This document shows positions 54,745 to 64,000 of a DNA stretch of 64,000 bases, piece by piece; position 1 is the stretch's first letter, and every line of letters starts with the position of its first letter. The stretch covers positions 2,201,738 through 2,265,737 of the forward strand of contig CM029646.1 in the NCBI GenBank assembly GCA_017311315.1. The letters run 5' to 3'. The translations under genes and the position numbers were made by a program. The notes beneath the pieces are model-generated. The model saw nothing but the letters and a program-made list of their open reading frames with translations. It was not told where the DNA came from and did no database searches. The DNA is from Dendrocalamus latiflorus. Its lineage: Eukaryota; Streptophyta; Magnoliopsida; Poales; Poaceae.

Positions 54745-54861
54745 CGTTATCAGCACGACTTCGCTCCGATGAACGAGGTAATCATCGAAGCACAGATTGA
54801 ATTTCTAGATCGCTTTTTGAATCTGTATTTTCTTTTGCGTTCTAGATTGAATTTCTACGGT

Positions 54862-55075
54862 GCAAATCCGCCCTAATCTACCGCGAGCAGACTTGAAGTC
54901 GCCGGCACAATGCCGATCGGTAGATTATGAAACGGGGTAGATGTTGATTGCACTGTAGATTAGAACGATGCAAATCCGCCCCAATCTACCGCGAGCAGAT
55001 CTGAAATCGCCGGCACAATGTCGATCGGTAGATTGTGAAACGGGGTAGATGTTGATTGCATCGTAGATTGGAAAC
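54862..55075 (+). repeat. 108-bp direct repeat in E4 leader
   Basis: Two copies begin GCAAATCCGCC at 54862 and 54970 and both run through ATCTACCGCGAGCAGA, GGTAGATT and ACGGGGTAGATGTTGATTGCA, with a few substitutions. Confidence 0.85.
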
Positions 55076-55199
55076 AAAAATTTTGCATGAATTTATTTGA
55101 TTCTGCACGATCATTACATGAGAAAAGACTGCACGAGAGATTTTGTATATTCTCTGTTTGTTTTCGGGCTGGCATCTGCATAAGCATTGCACGAAAAAA

Positions 55200-56380
55200 A
55201 AAACAAGAAAGCCATTGACGGCCTGAAGCCGCCAGGAGGGCAGTCAACCGCCGTGGCCACCGCCGTCGTCGCCGCTCGGCCTTGGATAGCGCACGCCCCT
55301 GCACGGGCCGCCGCCTCCCGCACGAAGCGCCGCCGTCGCGCATGAAGCCGCCGGCCCGTAGCCGACCTCCACCGTGCCCGGCCGCCTCGGCAACCGGCCA
55401 GTAGCTGCGCCGCCAAAGCTCCCGTGAGAAGCCACTCGGCCGCTAGCCTCCCAGCCCGCAGCCGAAGTCGACGAGCACCGAACCCGAGCCGGTCGCCCGA
55501 GCTCCGCCGCCTGAAGGAGTCGCCGATGTAACGCCCGAAGCGCTACCGGCTCGCCGCTCGAATGACCGGCCGCACCCGAAGACCGGCCGCCGCCAACCGT
55601 GGACCGCGCCTGCATGCGCCGTCCCGACACTTCGTATGCCGCGCCCGCTCGGCCTCCGCGCCGCCGCCGCGCTTGCTCGGTCTCCACCCCGGCCTGAAGC
55701 CGGATCCGCTCCGTTGCTTGGCCGTCGCCGCCCGTAGCCCGGCCTGGACGCCTCGCACCACCCGACCGGCCACTCGGTGGAGCAACGTCACCAACTCACC
55801 GCCCGATCGACCGAGCTTCGCGCCCGGCAGACCGCCACCCGAACCCCGCACTGGCCTCACCGCCTGGCCATCGCCTCGCCGCCCGGTCTCACGGCCTCGC
55901 CGCGCCGCCCTGCGCCCGTACGCGCCCGGCCGGCCACCTCGCGTCTCCGATTCGCCCGGTCTGCAGCCGCACATCGCCTCTGGGTCCGGCTACGGCCCGA
56001 AGCCGCCGCCCGGTTCAGCGTCGCCCGCCGCCGGCCTATAGGTGGCGCGCCGCCTCACCACGGATGCCCGGCCTGAAGCCGGCCTCCACCCGAGCCGCTC
56101 GCGCCTTCGCCTCGCTCGTCGCCGTTGCGATTTGGGCGCCGCCCGAGCCAGCCCTTTGGGCAGCCGCTGCCACCGGGTGTGAATGGGGTAGGGTAACCCT
56201 ACCCCTTCCCCTCTCTTTTGCGCCGGCGGGATTGGGCCATTGTGGGCCGGATGCGTGGACCAGATGGGAGAAGGGCACACGGTAATAGCCCGAAGGGGGG
56301 AGGGCCACTTGGGTCAGAGGAAAGGCCGTATGGGCCAAATGTGACGGGCCAGAGGAGGAAGAAGCCCGACCGGGGGGATG
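55200..56380. other. GC-rich block inside E4 leader
   Basis: About 1.2 kb very rich in CCG/CGC, with overlapping open frames on both strands (Ala/Arg/Pro-rich) and no domain. It contrasts sharply with the AT-rich gag and pol around it. It may be captured host sequence or an element-specific leader. Confidence 0.5.
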
Positions 56381-56919
56381 GGGCCGGTGCTTTGCGAAAA
56401 ACCCCTCAAAGTTCTAGAAATTACTGAACAGTCCCTAAAAATTGCGTATGGGTCCCGAATTTTGCAGAAAAGGTCTCGTAATTCCGAAAATTACGTATAA
56501 ACCCTGAAATTTACGAGTGGGTCTAGAATTTTGTATAAAACCCCTCTGTAAATCAGATAATTGCGTGAATTTTCCTCTGAACTGGAATTTTGCATAGAAA
56601 CCCCTAGAAATTGGAGAATTTGCTGAAATTTCATATTTTAGCATAAAATGGCCTCGGCAATCCGAATTTTGCATTATTTTTAGCATTTGAAGCTTATTTA
56701 TTTATGCCATTATTATTCTCTGTATTTTCTGTATTTATTTACTGTTTTTGGTTAATTGTAATTACTGAAAATTGCTTTTAATCACTGAAATTAGCAGTAA
56801 AATTATAGAAAATGCATAGAAAATTCTGAAACATTACGAGAATCTTTTGTACCATTTATTTACCCGAAGTGAATTATTCCGTGCATGTCTACCAGCAGTA
56901 GACTTATACACATTTAGAT

Positions 56920-57750
56920 GACTAGCATCACGAACTGGGAGTTCGAGGAGCTAGCCCAGTATGGCCAAAACTATCTGATGTTGGCATCTGATGTCGAGAT
57001 TGTGCTTAGAGCCAGGTAGCTCTGCGCAGCTATTGGATTGGCGGACCGTATGACATCCAACCTCTGTCTCACTCTTAAGAATGAGTACATAACGGAGAAT
57101 AGCGCGCTAGCACTCTGGACCGCACTCAAGAAGCGGCTTGAGAGGCTAAAGTACACCATTCTTCCTCAAGCAGAGTAGGAGTAGGATCAGACTGAGGTTT
57201 GCCGACTTTAAGTCGGTCAGGGAAAACAATTCTGCCTTGCACAGGATTTGTAACCCCAATACAGAAAATTGAGAAAATCCTTCCACCCCAATGTAGCACA
57301 ATCCACACGCAACTATCATCAAGATGGCTATGAGGAATACTCCGAATTGACCGATATGATGCAAGTTGTGGAGGCTCAGGACAAAGTTCTCCGTAAGAAC
57401 TACGTCACTCAGCCACATGGGAGCTCCGTTGGCTGTGAGCCAACGCCGGGAGCAACAAGGCGCGAAAGCCCTTGATAAAGAAAAGGGGAAGGAAGGGTAA
57501 GGCCGCAACCCAGAAAGGCAAATCAGATGCTCCACGTGAGAATAAGGCTATCAAGCTAAAACGGGATGGCAAAGGGCACATGAAGCCCACTCTGCATCGG
57601 TTGAGGGGGAGAGTTCCGAGCAGCTGCCTGCGCTAATGGAGGTTGAGACCATCCAAGCAACAGCACCCCCTCTCGGCCTAGCAGCAGCCAATGCCATGAT
57701 TTTTCTTGAAGAGAATGTCACCCCTGAGAAAATAGCAGAAGAAGTCTAGT
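56920..57750 (+). pseudogene. Decayed copia gag (E4)
   Basis: The reading starts near 56920 (MTSITNWEFEELA, then ADRMTSNLCLTLKNEY and ALWTALKKRLERLKY), typical of copia gag. It is then broken by stops near 57015 and 57177 and by frame changes. A Lys/Gly-rich stretch (57480-57560) may mark the nucleocapsid region, but no intact CCHC knuckle is seen. The 57751-58000 interval is AT-rich without homology. Confidence 0.7.
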
Positions 57751-57999
57751 GCACTGAATGCATTTTGACTTTAAATGTCATTTATTTTGTGTGGAAGAAT
57801 ATGTTAGAATTTGCATGGATGGTACTTAAGAATTGTTATCTTCTCGTGATGGTTGGATGATATCTGAAGAATTCATTCATTTATTCAGTTTATGATAGCA
57901 TGATATGTTCTGATATTGGAGTATTTTATTTATGTGTTGATTGCCTTCTCATACATGTTAATAAATACCCTATATTAGAACGAGTGTAGCGCCCTATAA

Positions 58000-58970
58000 A
58001 GGAAGTGTGCTTAGCCAGCAGCGGCACAATGCATACCATCTTAAGAGAGACTAAGAAGTTTCAAGTCGATTCGTAAGAGCACTGGCAGCCTTACGACAAT
58101 CACCGGAAGTGATGCATGTATAATTGGTTCCGGAAGAGCCACATGGGCACAACTTTGGTCATTGAAGAAGCCTCATTGTACCCAGAATCGACTAGAACTC
58201 TCCCAAGTTTTAAGAATATCCGCGCAAATAGTTTCCGCGTTGAGACTAAAGAAGAGTACGGTAAGGAATACCTGCTCATTACGAAGCGCAAAAGGGTACT
58301 AGAAAAACTTCCTTCACTAGAAAATAGGCTATATTATACCAACATTAAAGCGCCTGCAGCGTACACTGTTCTGAAGACAGTGTTTAGAAGCTCTGAACAC
58401 TTCTGTCTCCGGCATGACAGATTAGGCCACCCAAGTCTTAGGATGATGAGAAACATAATAACTCGCATGGGCATAATATTAATGTGAAGAATTTCCCGAA
58501 TCATGAAGATTTTGTGTGCCCTGCATGTGCCACCGGGAAACTAATTACTAGACCCTACACTCTGAAAGTGAAGGATGAAGTCCCTGCATTCCTGGAACGT
58601 ATCCAGGGAGACATTTGCGGTCCCATTCAGCCCATCTTAGGGTCATTTAAGAATTTTATGGTGCTCATTGACGCTTCCTCGAAGTTGTCATATGTGGGTT
58701 TTGTTGTCCACAAGAAACCACGGCTTTGCAAAATTGATCTCGCAGATCATTCGCATCAGAAATGTGTTTCCAGATCATCATATCAAGTCCATCAGAATGG
58801 ACAACGCCGGAGAATTTACTTCGAAGGCATTTGATGATTATTGCATGGCGATGGGAATTGCAGTTGAGCATTCGGTACTGCATGTCCATACCCAGAACGG
58901 TTTGGCAGAGGCTTTAATTAAGAGAATTAAATTTATTGCCCGACCCCTTTTGCATAATTGAAATCTAGCA
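58000..58970 (+). pseudogene. Protease remnant and broken integrase (E4)
   Basis: A protease trace (SSGTMHTIL at about 58012-58045) lacks the aspartate expected just before it and soon meets a stop. The frame 58116-58487 holds the end of protease and the integrase start (LRHDRLGHPSLRMMRNI). After a shift, 58484-58834 holds CPACATGKL and GDICGPIQP. After another, 58668-58961 holds RMDNAGEF and QNGLAE. The integrase metal-binding motifs can thus be traced over three frames. The protein is not functional. Confidence 0.85.
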
Positions 58971-59292
58971 GCTACATGTTGGGGACACGCAACCCTGCAT
59001 GCAACGAATCTCATCAACCTTAGACCTTTGGCCTACAACATCCATTCACCTATGTAATTAGCGCAAGGGTCACTACCGAAAAATTCCCAACATTAGGGGG
59101 AGGAAATCAACCCTTTGATGAAGAATGTCGGGAAATTATGTGGCAAGCCACGGTAATCCATGCAGGTGACCCGCGTACTAGTGAATAGAGAAGTCCAGAA
59201 GACAAGAGAAGTCTAGAAGACAATAGATTTGCAAGCATTAGCAAATCAACTTCCTGATCACTTTAGTGATTTGAAGAGCGTGACTAAGTCGC

Positions 59293-61089
59293 ATGTGCCT
59301 GCACGCACTGCACCGGAGAGGGTTGAAATACCAAAGAAAGCAGAAGGTATCCCTAATCTCGTCCAGAGGCCTCAGAAAAATAAAAAAGAGGACGAGAACT
59401 CCGGTTCCTCGAATCCTTAGTAACCGGGGACGCCTGGTGAAGAAGGATAAGAGAGATTTATCACAGCCGATCATTGAAGTCCCCCAGAATGAGAAGGGGA
59501 GCCAGTTGAGACCTGGCACAAGTATGACACCTTCCGAAAAGGGCATACCGGATCTGAATATCCCCATCGGTGTGGATGTGTGCGCACACATCGGAGCCGA
59601 AAAACTAAAGGGACTTGCCACCGCAATTGAAAGAAGCGATGCGCAAGGTGAAGCTCCAGAAGAAGCAACTCATGAAGAAATGGCTATAAATTATGTGCAC
59701 ACGGGAGAGTCCCTGAATAGGACAACAGCTAATATCGATATCTACTTCGCAAAGAAAATTGCCACCATCATCGATCTTGATCCCGAGCCTGCATCGCTCG
59801 CTGAATGTAAGAAAAGATCAGATTGGGAAGATTGGAAGAAGGCAATAGCAACTGAATTGCTATCTCTGAATAAAAGAGATGTGTTTGGGCCCGTATGCCG
59901 CACACCTCCCCACATACACCCCGTTGGGTACAAGTGGGTATTTGTTCGAAAGAGAAATGAAAGAAATGAAGTAGTGAGATACAAAGCAAGGCTGGTAGCC
60001 CAAGGTTTCACTCAACGTCCTGGAGTTGATTATGAAGAAACCTACTCCCCAGTCATGAGTGGAATTACCTTTAGATACTTGATCTCAATGGCAGTGAACT
60101 TGAATTTAGAAATGAAATTGATGGATGTTGTGACTGCATACCTTTACGGTAACTTGGATTCGGAGATTTACATGAAAGTCCTTGAAGGAATTCCTCTCCC
60201 AAACCAAGACAGAGCAAATAGAAATCTGTACAGTGTGAAACTCAGAAAGTCACTGTATGGACTGAAACAATCTGGAAGAATGTGGTATAATCGCTTGAGC
60301 GACTTTCTCTGCAAGAAAGGCTACACGAACAATGAAGACTGTCCTTGTGTATTTATACGGCGATCCCAGAATGGATTCTGTATAATCTCTGTGTATGTAG
60401 ATGATCTGGATATCATCGGGACAGCCGAAGACATAAAAGAAGCAAGCTCCTACTTGGAGTCAGAATTTGAAATGAAAGATTTGGGCAAGACCAAGTTTTG
60501 CTTAGGCCTGCAGCTTGAGCATGTCCCTGAAGGAGTCTTGGTACATCAGTCGACCTACACCCAGAAGGTGCTTGAAAGGTTTGGCTTTGAGAAGGTATTT
60601 CCCTCGAAAGTACCGATGATCGGTAGGTCTTTACAGCAAGAAAAAGATCCTTTCCGACCAAGGGAAGAGGGGGAGGAAGTCCTGGGACCGGAATTCCCAT
60701 ACTTGAGTGCAGTGGGAGCACTCATGTACTTAGCAAACTGCACTAGACCGGACATTGCATTTGCCGTGAACCTCTTAGCAAGGTACAATGCAGAGCCCAC
60801 CAAAAGGCATTGGCAGGGCATAAAGGACATCTTTCGATACCTCCAAGGAAGCAAGGACCTTGGATTGTTTTACAGAAAGAATCAAGATCTGGACTTGATT
60901 GGCTATGCAGATGCTGGGTATTTGTCAGACCCGCATACCGCTAAGTCACAAACAGGCTATGTATTCCTGTGTGGTGGAACTGCAATTTCATTGAAATCGT
61001 CTAAGCAAAGCTTGGTAGCTACTTCGACGAACCACTCAGAAATTATAGCACTGTATGAAGTCGCACGAGAGTGCGCTTGGTTCCGCTGA
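59293..61089 (+). pseudogene. Copia reverse transcriptase-RNase H (E4), truncated
   Basis: 598 open codons with KWVFVRKR, KARLVAQGFTQRPGVDYEETYSPV, DVVTAYLYG and YVDD (60394-60405). RNase H motifs are GYADAGYLSD and STNHSEI. A TGA at 61087-61089 cuts RNase H before EDNAACV, which continues in frame and is then broken at about 61205-61260. Reverse transcriptase looks nearly intact, but without integrase and complete RNase H the copy is not autonomous. A 16-residue run here is standard for the family. Confidence 0.9.
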
Positions 61090-61632
61090 ACGGATCACCA
61101 CATCCAGCAATCATGTGGAATGAACATTGTGCAAACCCCCACAATTATCCAAGAAGATAATGCAGCTTGCGTTGCACAAATGCAGACGGGCTATGTAAGC
61201 ATTTCAACCCCAAGTTCCTCTATGCTCATGAATTGCAAAGATGGACAAGATTAGAGTACTGCACACTAAGACTTGTTCACTAAGTCACTCCTCGCATTTA
61301 GCTTTGAAAGGTGCGTGTGAGGGATTGAAATGATGAGACTTAGAAAAGTGCAGAATTCAGGGGGAGAATTCTCTCAAGCCCGTTATTAAATCTTGATCAT
61401 GAAGATTAAGTACCCAAAAATAAAGTCTTGCTGACCAAATGAATTTGGGTGAATTGTACTCTTTTTCCCTTGACGAGTTTTCCATGAAGTTTCTCGACCA
61501 AGGTTTTTAATGAGGCAATTCGTGCATCGCAGCATCACATGTATCATGTACTCTTTCTCCAAATTTTTCCCACTGGGTTTTTATGGAGTTTTGACGAGGC
61601 ATGAGCATGTTGGGTGAGTGCCCAAGGGGGAG
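61090..61632 (+). other. E4 3' untranslated region and polypurine tract
   Basis: An RNase H remnant to about 61260, then non-coding sequence ending in the polypurine tract AAGGGGGAG (61624-61632), directly before the 3' LTR. Confidence 0.8.
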
Positions 61633-61866
61633 TGTTAGGAAACTTGGACTCTATCCAAGAGTCCTGATCTAATTGGGCACCTCACCGTAGACTATAAATA
61701 GGGACCTAGACCCCCTCATTATGTACGGATGAAAGAAAAGCAATAAAGAAAGACCGGGAGTTCTATCTATCTCTCTGTGTGTTCAATCTATTCTTCTGTG
61801 ATTGATTCGTTCTTCTTCTAAACAGAGGAATCGCTCGGACTGGTCGCCAGCGACGGTTTCTCAACA
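61633..61866 (+). repeat. E4 3' LTR
   Basis: 234 bp, identical by eye to 54511-54744, with the same TATA box and AATAAA. Confidence 0.95.
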
Positions 61867-61871
61867 ATATA

Positions 61872-62569
61872 CTGCATTTACTAATGAACAACTTTTCCAT
61901 GACAAATTCTGAATCCGTTAGCGCATCTATCCAACCCCTCTTCATCTATTGCATCGAAGCTTGTATATTTGGTAATATCTAGAACAAATTTTGCGTCTTC
62001 CAGAAAAAAGTTACCAGGTGTTAGCGAGGTCGTGTAACATGTATCTTGCAAACGGTGCAGGTCGTGCCGGTTACAAGCGAGCTACCCAGTGCCGCAGGAG
62101 GGATGCAAGCTTTGCTGGTGTTGTGGTCTAGCACAACAAAAGATTAATCATCCGTCTTTGAGAGGTTGGACTACAACAATTTAAAGTAGAACGACGCTAG
62201 ATGAAGAAAACATCGATTGAGGGAGGAATATATCTAAAATAGCTGGTTAAAAGAACAACCACAGCTAGACTTTAGGGATTTATTTATTATCTTTACTTCA
62301 TAATAGATACATGCTATCATTTTTATAAAGTCGATCCGATTTAACTCTAAAAAATAATTTATAAAAACTTAACTCTAACAATCCAATCTAATAATTTACC
62401 TAACTAATAGATAATATCAAATACCTAATAGATAAATTCCTAAATAACAAACCCTACCTATGCTACAGCAGGATCGCTGCGCTACAGCAGCCGGTGCTAC
62501 AGTACGCCATGATGAACAGTACATGCACTACAGTACCATGCGCATAACAGCTGGCTCCTTGCTCGTTCA
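61872..62569 (+). repeat. Spacer-unit copy B, right part
   Basis: Continues the copy B spacer after E4 and matches 12028-12700 of copy A with scattered substitutions. About 62460-62550 has several CTACAG words (CTACAGCAG, GTGCTACAGTA, CACTACAGTA), more than the matching 12630-12670. Confidence 0.8.
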
Positions 62570-62843
62570 CTTCATTTGATCAGGCTCTGGATCAGTACAA
62601 CAAAAGGGTAACAGAGATGTTGAAGCTAATGATGAGATTTTTAAGAAACAGGAGGATTACATGATGTGTGGTACACGGATCGCAGAAAGCAAGCAGAATG
62701 TGAACTGCTTTCTGGTATTTGCCAATCACACGTCGTGTGATCCTGCTGTTTATGACGCTGCAAGCATAGTGTAAATGTTTCTCGTTAACCTGCTGCAGGC
62801 ATCTCAAAATAAGTGGAAATTCTGGCATGATGGTGTCCTTGCT
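62570..62843 (+). pseudogene. Coding-like remnant of unknown family, copy B
   Basis: Counterpart of 12700-12990. One frame reads FTSFDQALDQYNKRVTEMLK and stops after RNRRIT. The next frame reads from QQKGNRDVEANDEIFKK to YDAASIV and stops at 62772-62774. The frame break suggests a dead exon. Cut at 62843 by an LTR insertion. Confidence 0.35.
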
Positions 62844-63090
62844 TGTTGTGGCTACAGACCAAACAGAGAAAGAGATGGTAGTGAAGAGTGATGAAGATGA
62901 ATGTAATGGCCTGGGTCCTCCCCATGGCTTGTACTCATATATATATACACATGAGGAGTGCTTTTACAGTTATGCCTTTACATCTGGTTATCCCCTCTGG
63001 GGGCAGTTATGTCATTACACATGGCCTATTCTGGGCCTTATAATCTCCTACCAGGCCTGCTGGGCTTAGGTGGGGGCCACCCCTACGACA
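62844..63090 (-). repeat. LTR of a second G-like element (H)
   Basis: 247 bp, TGTTGTGGCTACAG to CCACCCCTACGACA on the plus strand, related to the G LTR at both ends (minus-strand start TGTCGTAGGGGTGGCC versus TGTTGTAGGGGTGGCC), with a TATA-like ATATATATAC in the middle (62937-62951). Purine-rich GAGAGGCTCC (minus strand) follows as a likely polypurine tract. The left flank TTGCT would be the target duplication; the right copy lies beyond the window. Confidence 0.7.
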
Positions 63091-64000
63091 GGAGCCTCTC
63101 ATGGTGAAGGGCTTCACAGGGCCGAAGCCATGTTGCTGAGTCCTTTGGCCCCCTCCGTCCCCTGCAGCCTGTGAATTTCTCCAAGCTTGTGGCTGGGGAG
63201 CCTGAGGTCTGGGATGGAAGGTGCCTTATTGCAGCAGACGCGCGCGCTCCGTCGTAGGCGCACGCGCTCCGTCCCCTATCCTCCGAACGGGTGGCAGCGG
63301 AGGCTGGCGCCCGAGTCGAAGCCTAAGTCGAAGCCGAGGCGCGCGCGCGCTCCGTCCCCTACCCCTCGAACGGGTGGCAGCGGAGGCTGGCGCCCGAGTC
63401 GAAGCCGAGGCGCGCGCGCTCCGTCCCCTACCCCTCGATCAGGTGGCAGCGGAGGCTGGCGTCTAGCTCGAAGTAGACGCACGCGCGCTCCGTCTGGCAG
63501 CGGAGGCTGGCGCCAAGCTCGAAGTAGACGCGCGCGCGCTCCGTCCCCGCGCTGAGATTGGAGCTTGGCGCCGGTATGGTTGCACTCCGGGGCTGTTGTG
63601 ACCTTGCAGTCTGGTAGTGCGCTTTTAATGGCGGCTGGAATCACGCCGACGCCTGGCCTGGCAGAAGTCAGGCTGTCGCGTCGTGCAGTCTGCCATTCTG
63701 CAGGTGGGACACGTGGCGACTCACGACTGGTGCGTCGTGGGATGTGGGCGGTTGCGTGACCGCGGCCGTTCGCCTCGTCCCCCGAGAAGTTGGACGCGTG
63801 TTGAAGGCGTGGGGGCGTTGTGTGCTGCTTGGCCACCTACCCGGCGCGGCCCTCTAGGCCCCGGTGGTTCTTCTTTCCAAATCTTGGGCAGCTGAATCGC
63901 TGCGAATTTGATCTGTCTGTGCGTTGAGCCATATGACAGGCGAGCGGCCTTTATAAGGTGCTAGTGTTGAGGTGGAGGCACCCTTTCTTGCTTGGCTTTT
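63091..64000 (-). mobile_element. Element H internal region, incomplete
   Basis: GC-rich internal part of the H element running off the window. It contains a tandem array at about 63225-63560 (GGTGGCAGCGGAGGCTGGCG repeated at 63293, 63376, 63445 and 63496, spacing 83, 69 and 51 bp, with GCGCGCGCTCCGTCC between). As in G, the array sits beside the 3' LTR. Open frames on both strands are repeat artefacts. From 63560 on there is unique sequence without a domain. Confidence 0.6.

Larger units (their letters stand above)
54511..61866 (+). mobile_element. Copia retrotransposon, decayed interior, identical LTRs (E4)
   Basis: 7356 bp, flanked by the exact duplication ATATA (54506-54510 and 61867-61871); copy A shows the empty site near 12025. 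The 234-bp LTRs (54511-54744 and 61633-61866) are identical by eye. The interior has a long leader with a GC-rich block, decayed gag (about 56920-57750), a protease remnant, broken integrase, and a long reverse transcriptase-RNase H frame. The reverse transcriptase sequence is distant from E1-E3, so this is another copia lineage. Identical LTRs with decayed genes imply mobilisation in trans. Confidence 0.95.

Noticed and set aside
55244..56041. Ala/Arg/Pro-rich frames of up to 159 codons in E4
   Set aside because: Compositional openness in a GC-rich leader block; no recognisable domain.

Overview
This is nuclear DNA from a flowering plant, most likely a grass. The evidence is nested LTR retrotransposons of grass type, primer sites complementary to plant initiator-Met tRNA, and a GC-rich pectin methylesterase/invertase-inhibitor (PMEI-like) gene in AT-rich surroundings. 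There are no bacterial features, CRISPR arrays or rRNA/tRNA genes. Only one ordinary host gene looks intact (minus strand, 53302-52757). The rest is duplicated gene-spacer sequence and transposons. The species is not determined.

Host layer: three diverged copies of one spacer unit lie in tandem. Copy C is in 1-6682, copy A in 6683-13081 plus 51111-52554, and copy B in 52555-62843. A and B each carry the PMEI-like gene at their left end. B's gene is intact. A's keeps only its last 62 codons (6885-7073), because a copia insertion plus deletion removed the start. Copy C is interrupted by an unclassified repeat (about 1955-4370) and a hAT-like transposon (4436-6253, 8-bp target duplication).

Nested stack: in copy A a solo LTR of about 5.3 kb (13082-51110, target duplication TAGCG) was split by a non-coding LTR element 'G' (15777-48481, LTRs 293/295 bp, target duplication ATTAC). 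G's interior is mainly tandem arrays (57+21, 97, 53, 107 and 60 bp). G was in turn invaded by (i) a LARD-like element with 5.14-kb LTRs arranged LTR-internal-LTR-internal (17971-33472), whose two 7.7-kb halves seem to differ only in homopolymer length; (ii) a 3.5-kb copia derivative keeping only gag and protease (37143-40665, target duplication GCCAG); and (iii) a nearly complete copia element (41318-46526, target duplication CCACG) broken by one small deletion.

Copy B carries a fourth copia element (54511-61866, target duplication ATATA) with identical LTRs but a decayed interior. At 62844 a relative of G begins and runs off the window. LTR pairs at most levels show zero or one visible substitution, so nearly all of this expansion looks recent.

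I found no new multi-gene system. The most unusual observations are the tandem LTR-internal duplication, an inverted repeat bracketing the polypurine tract in three copia elements, the gag-protease-only copia derivative, and the array-filled G/H element family.
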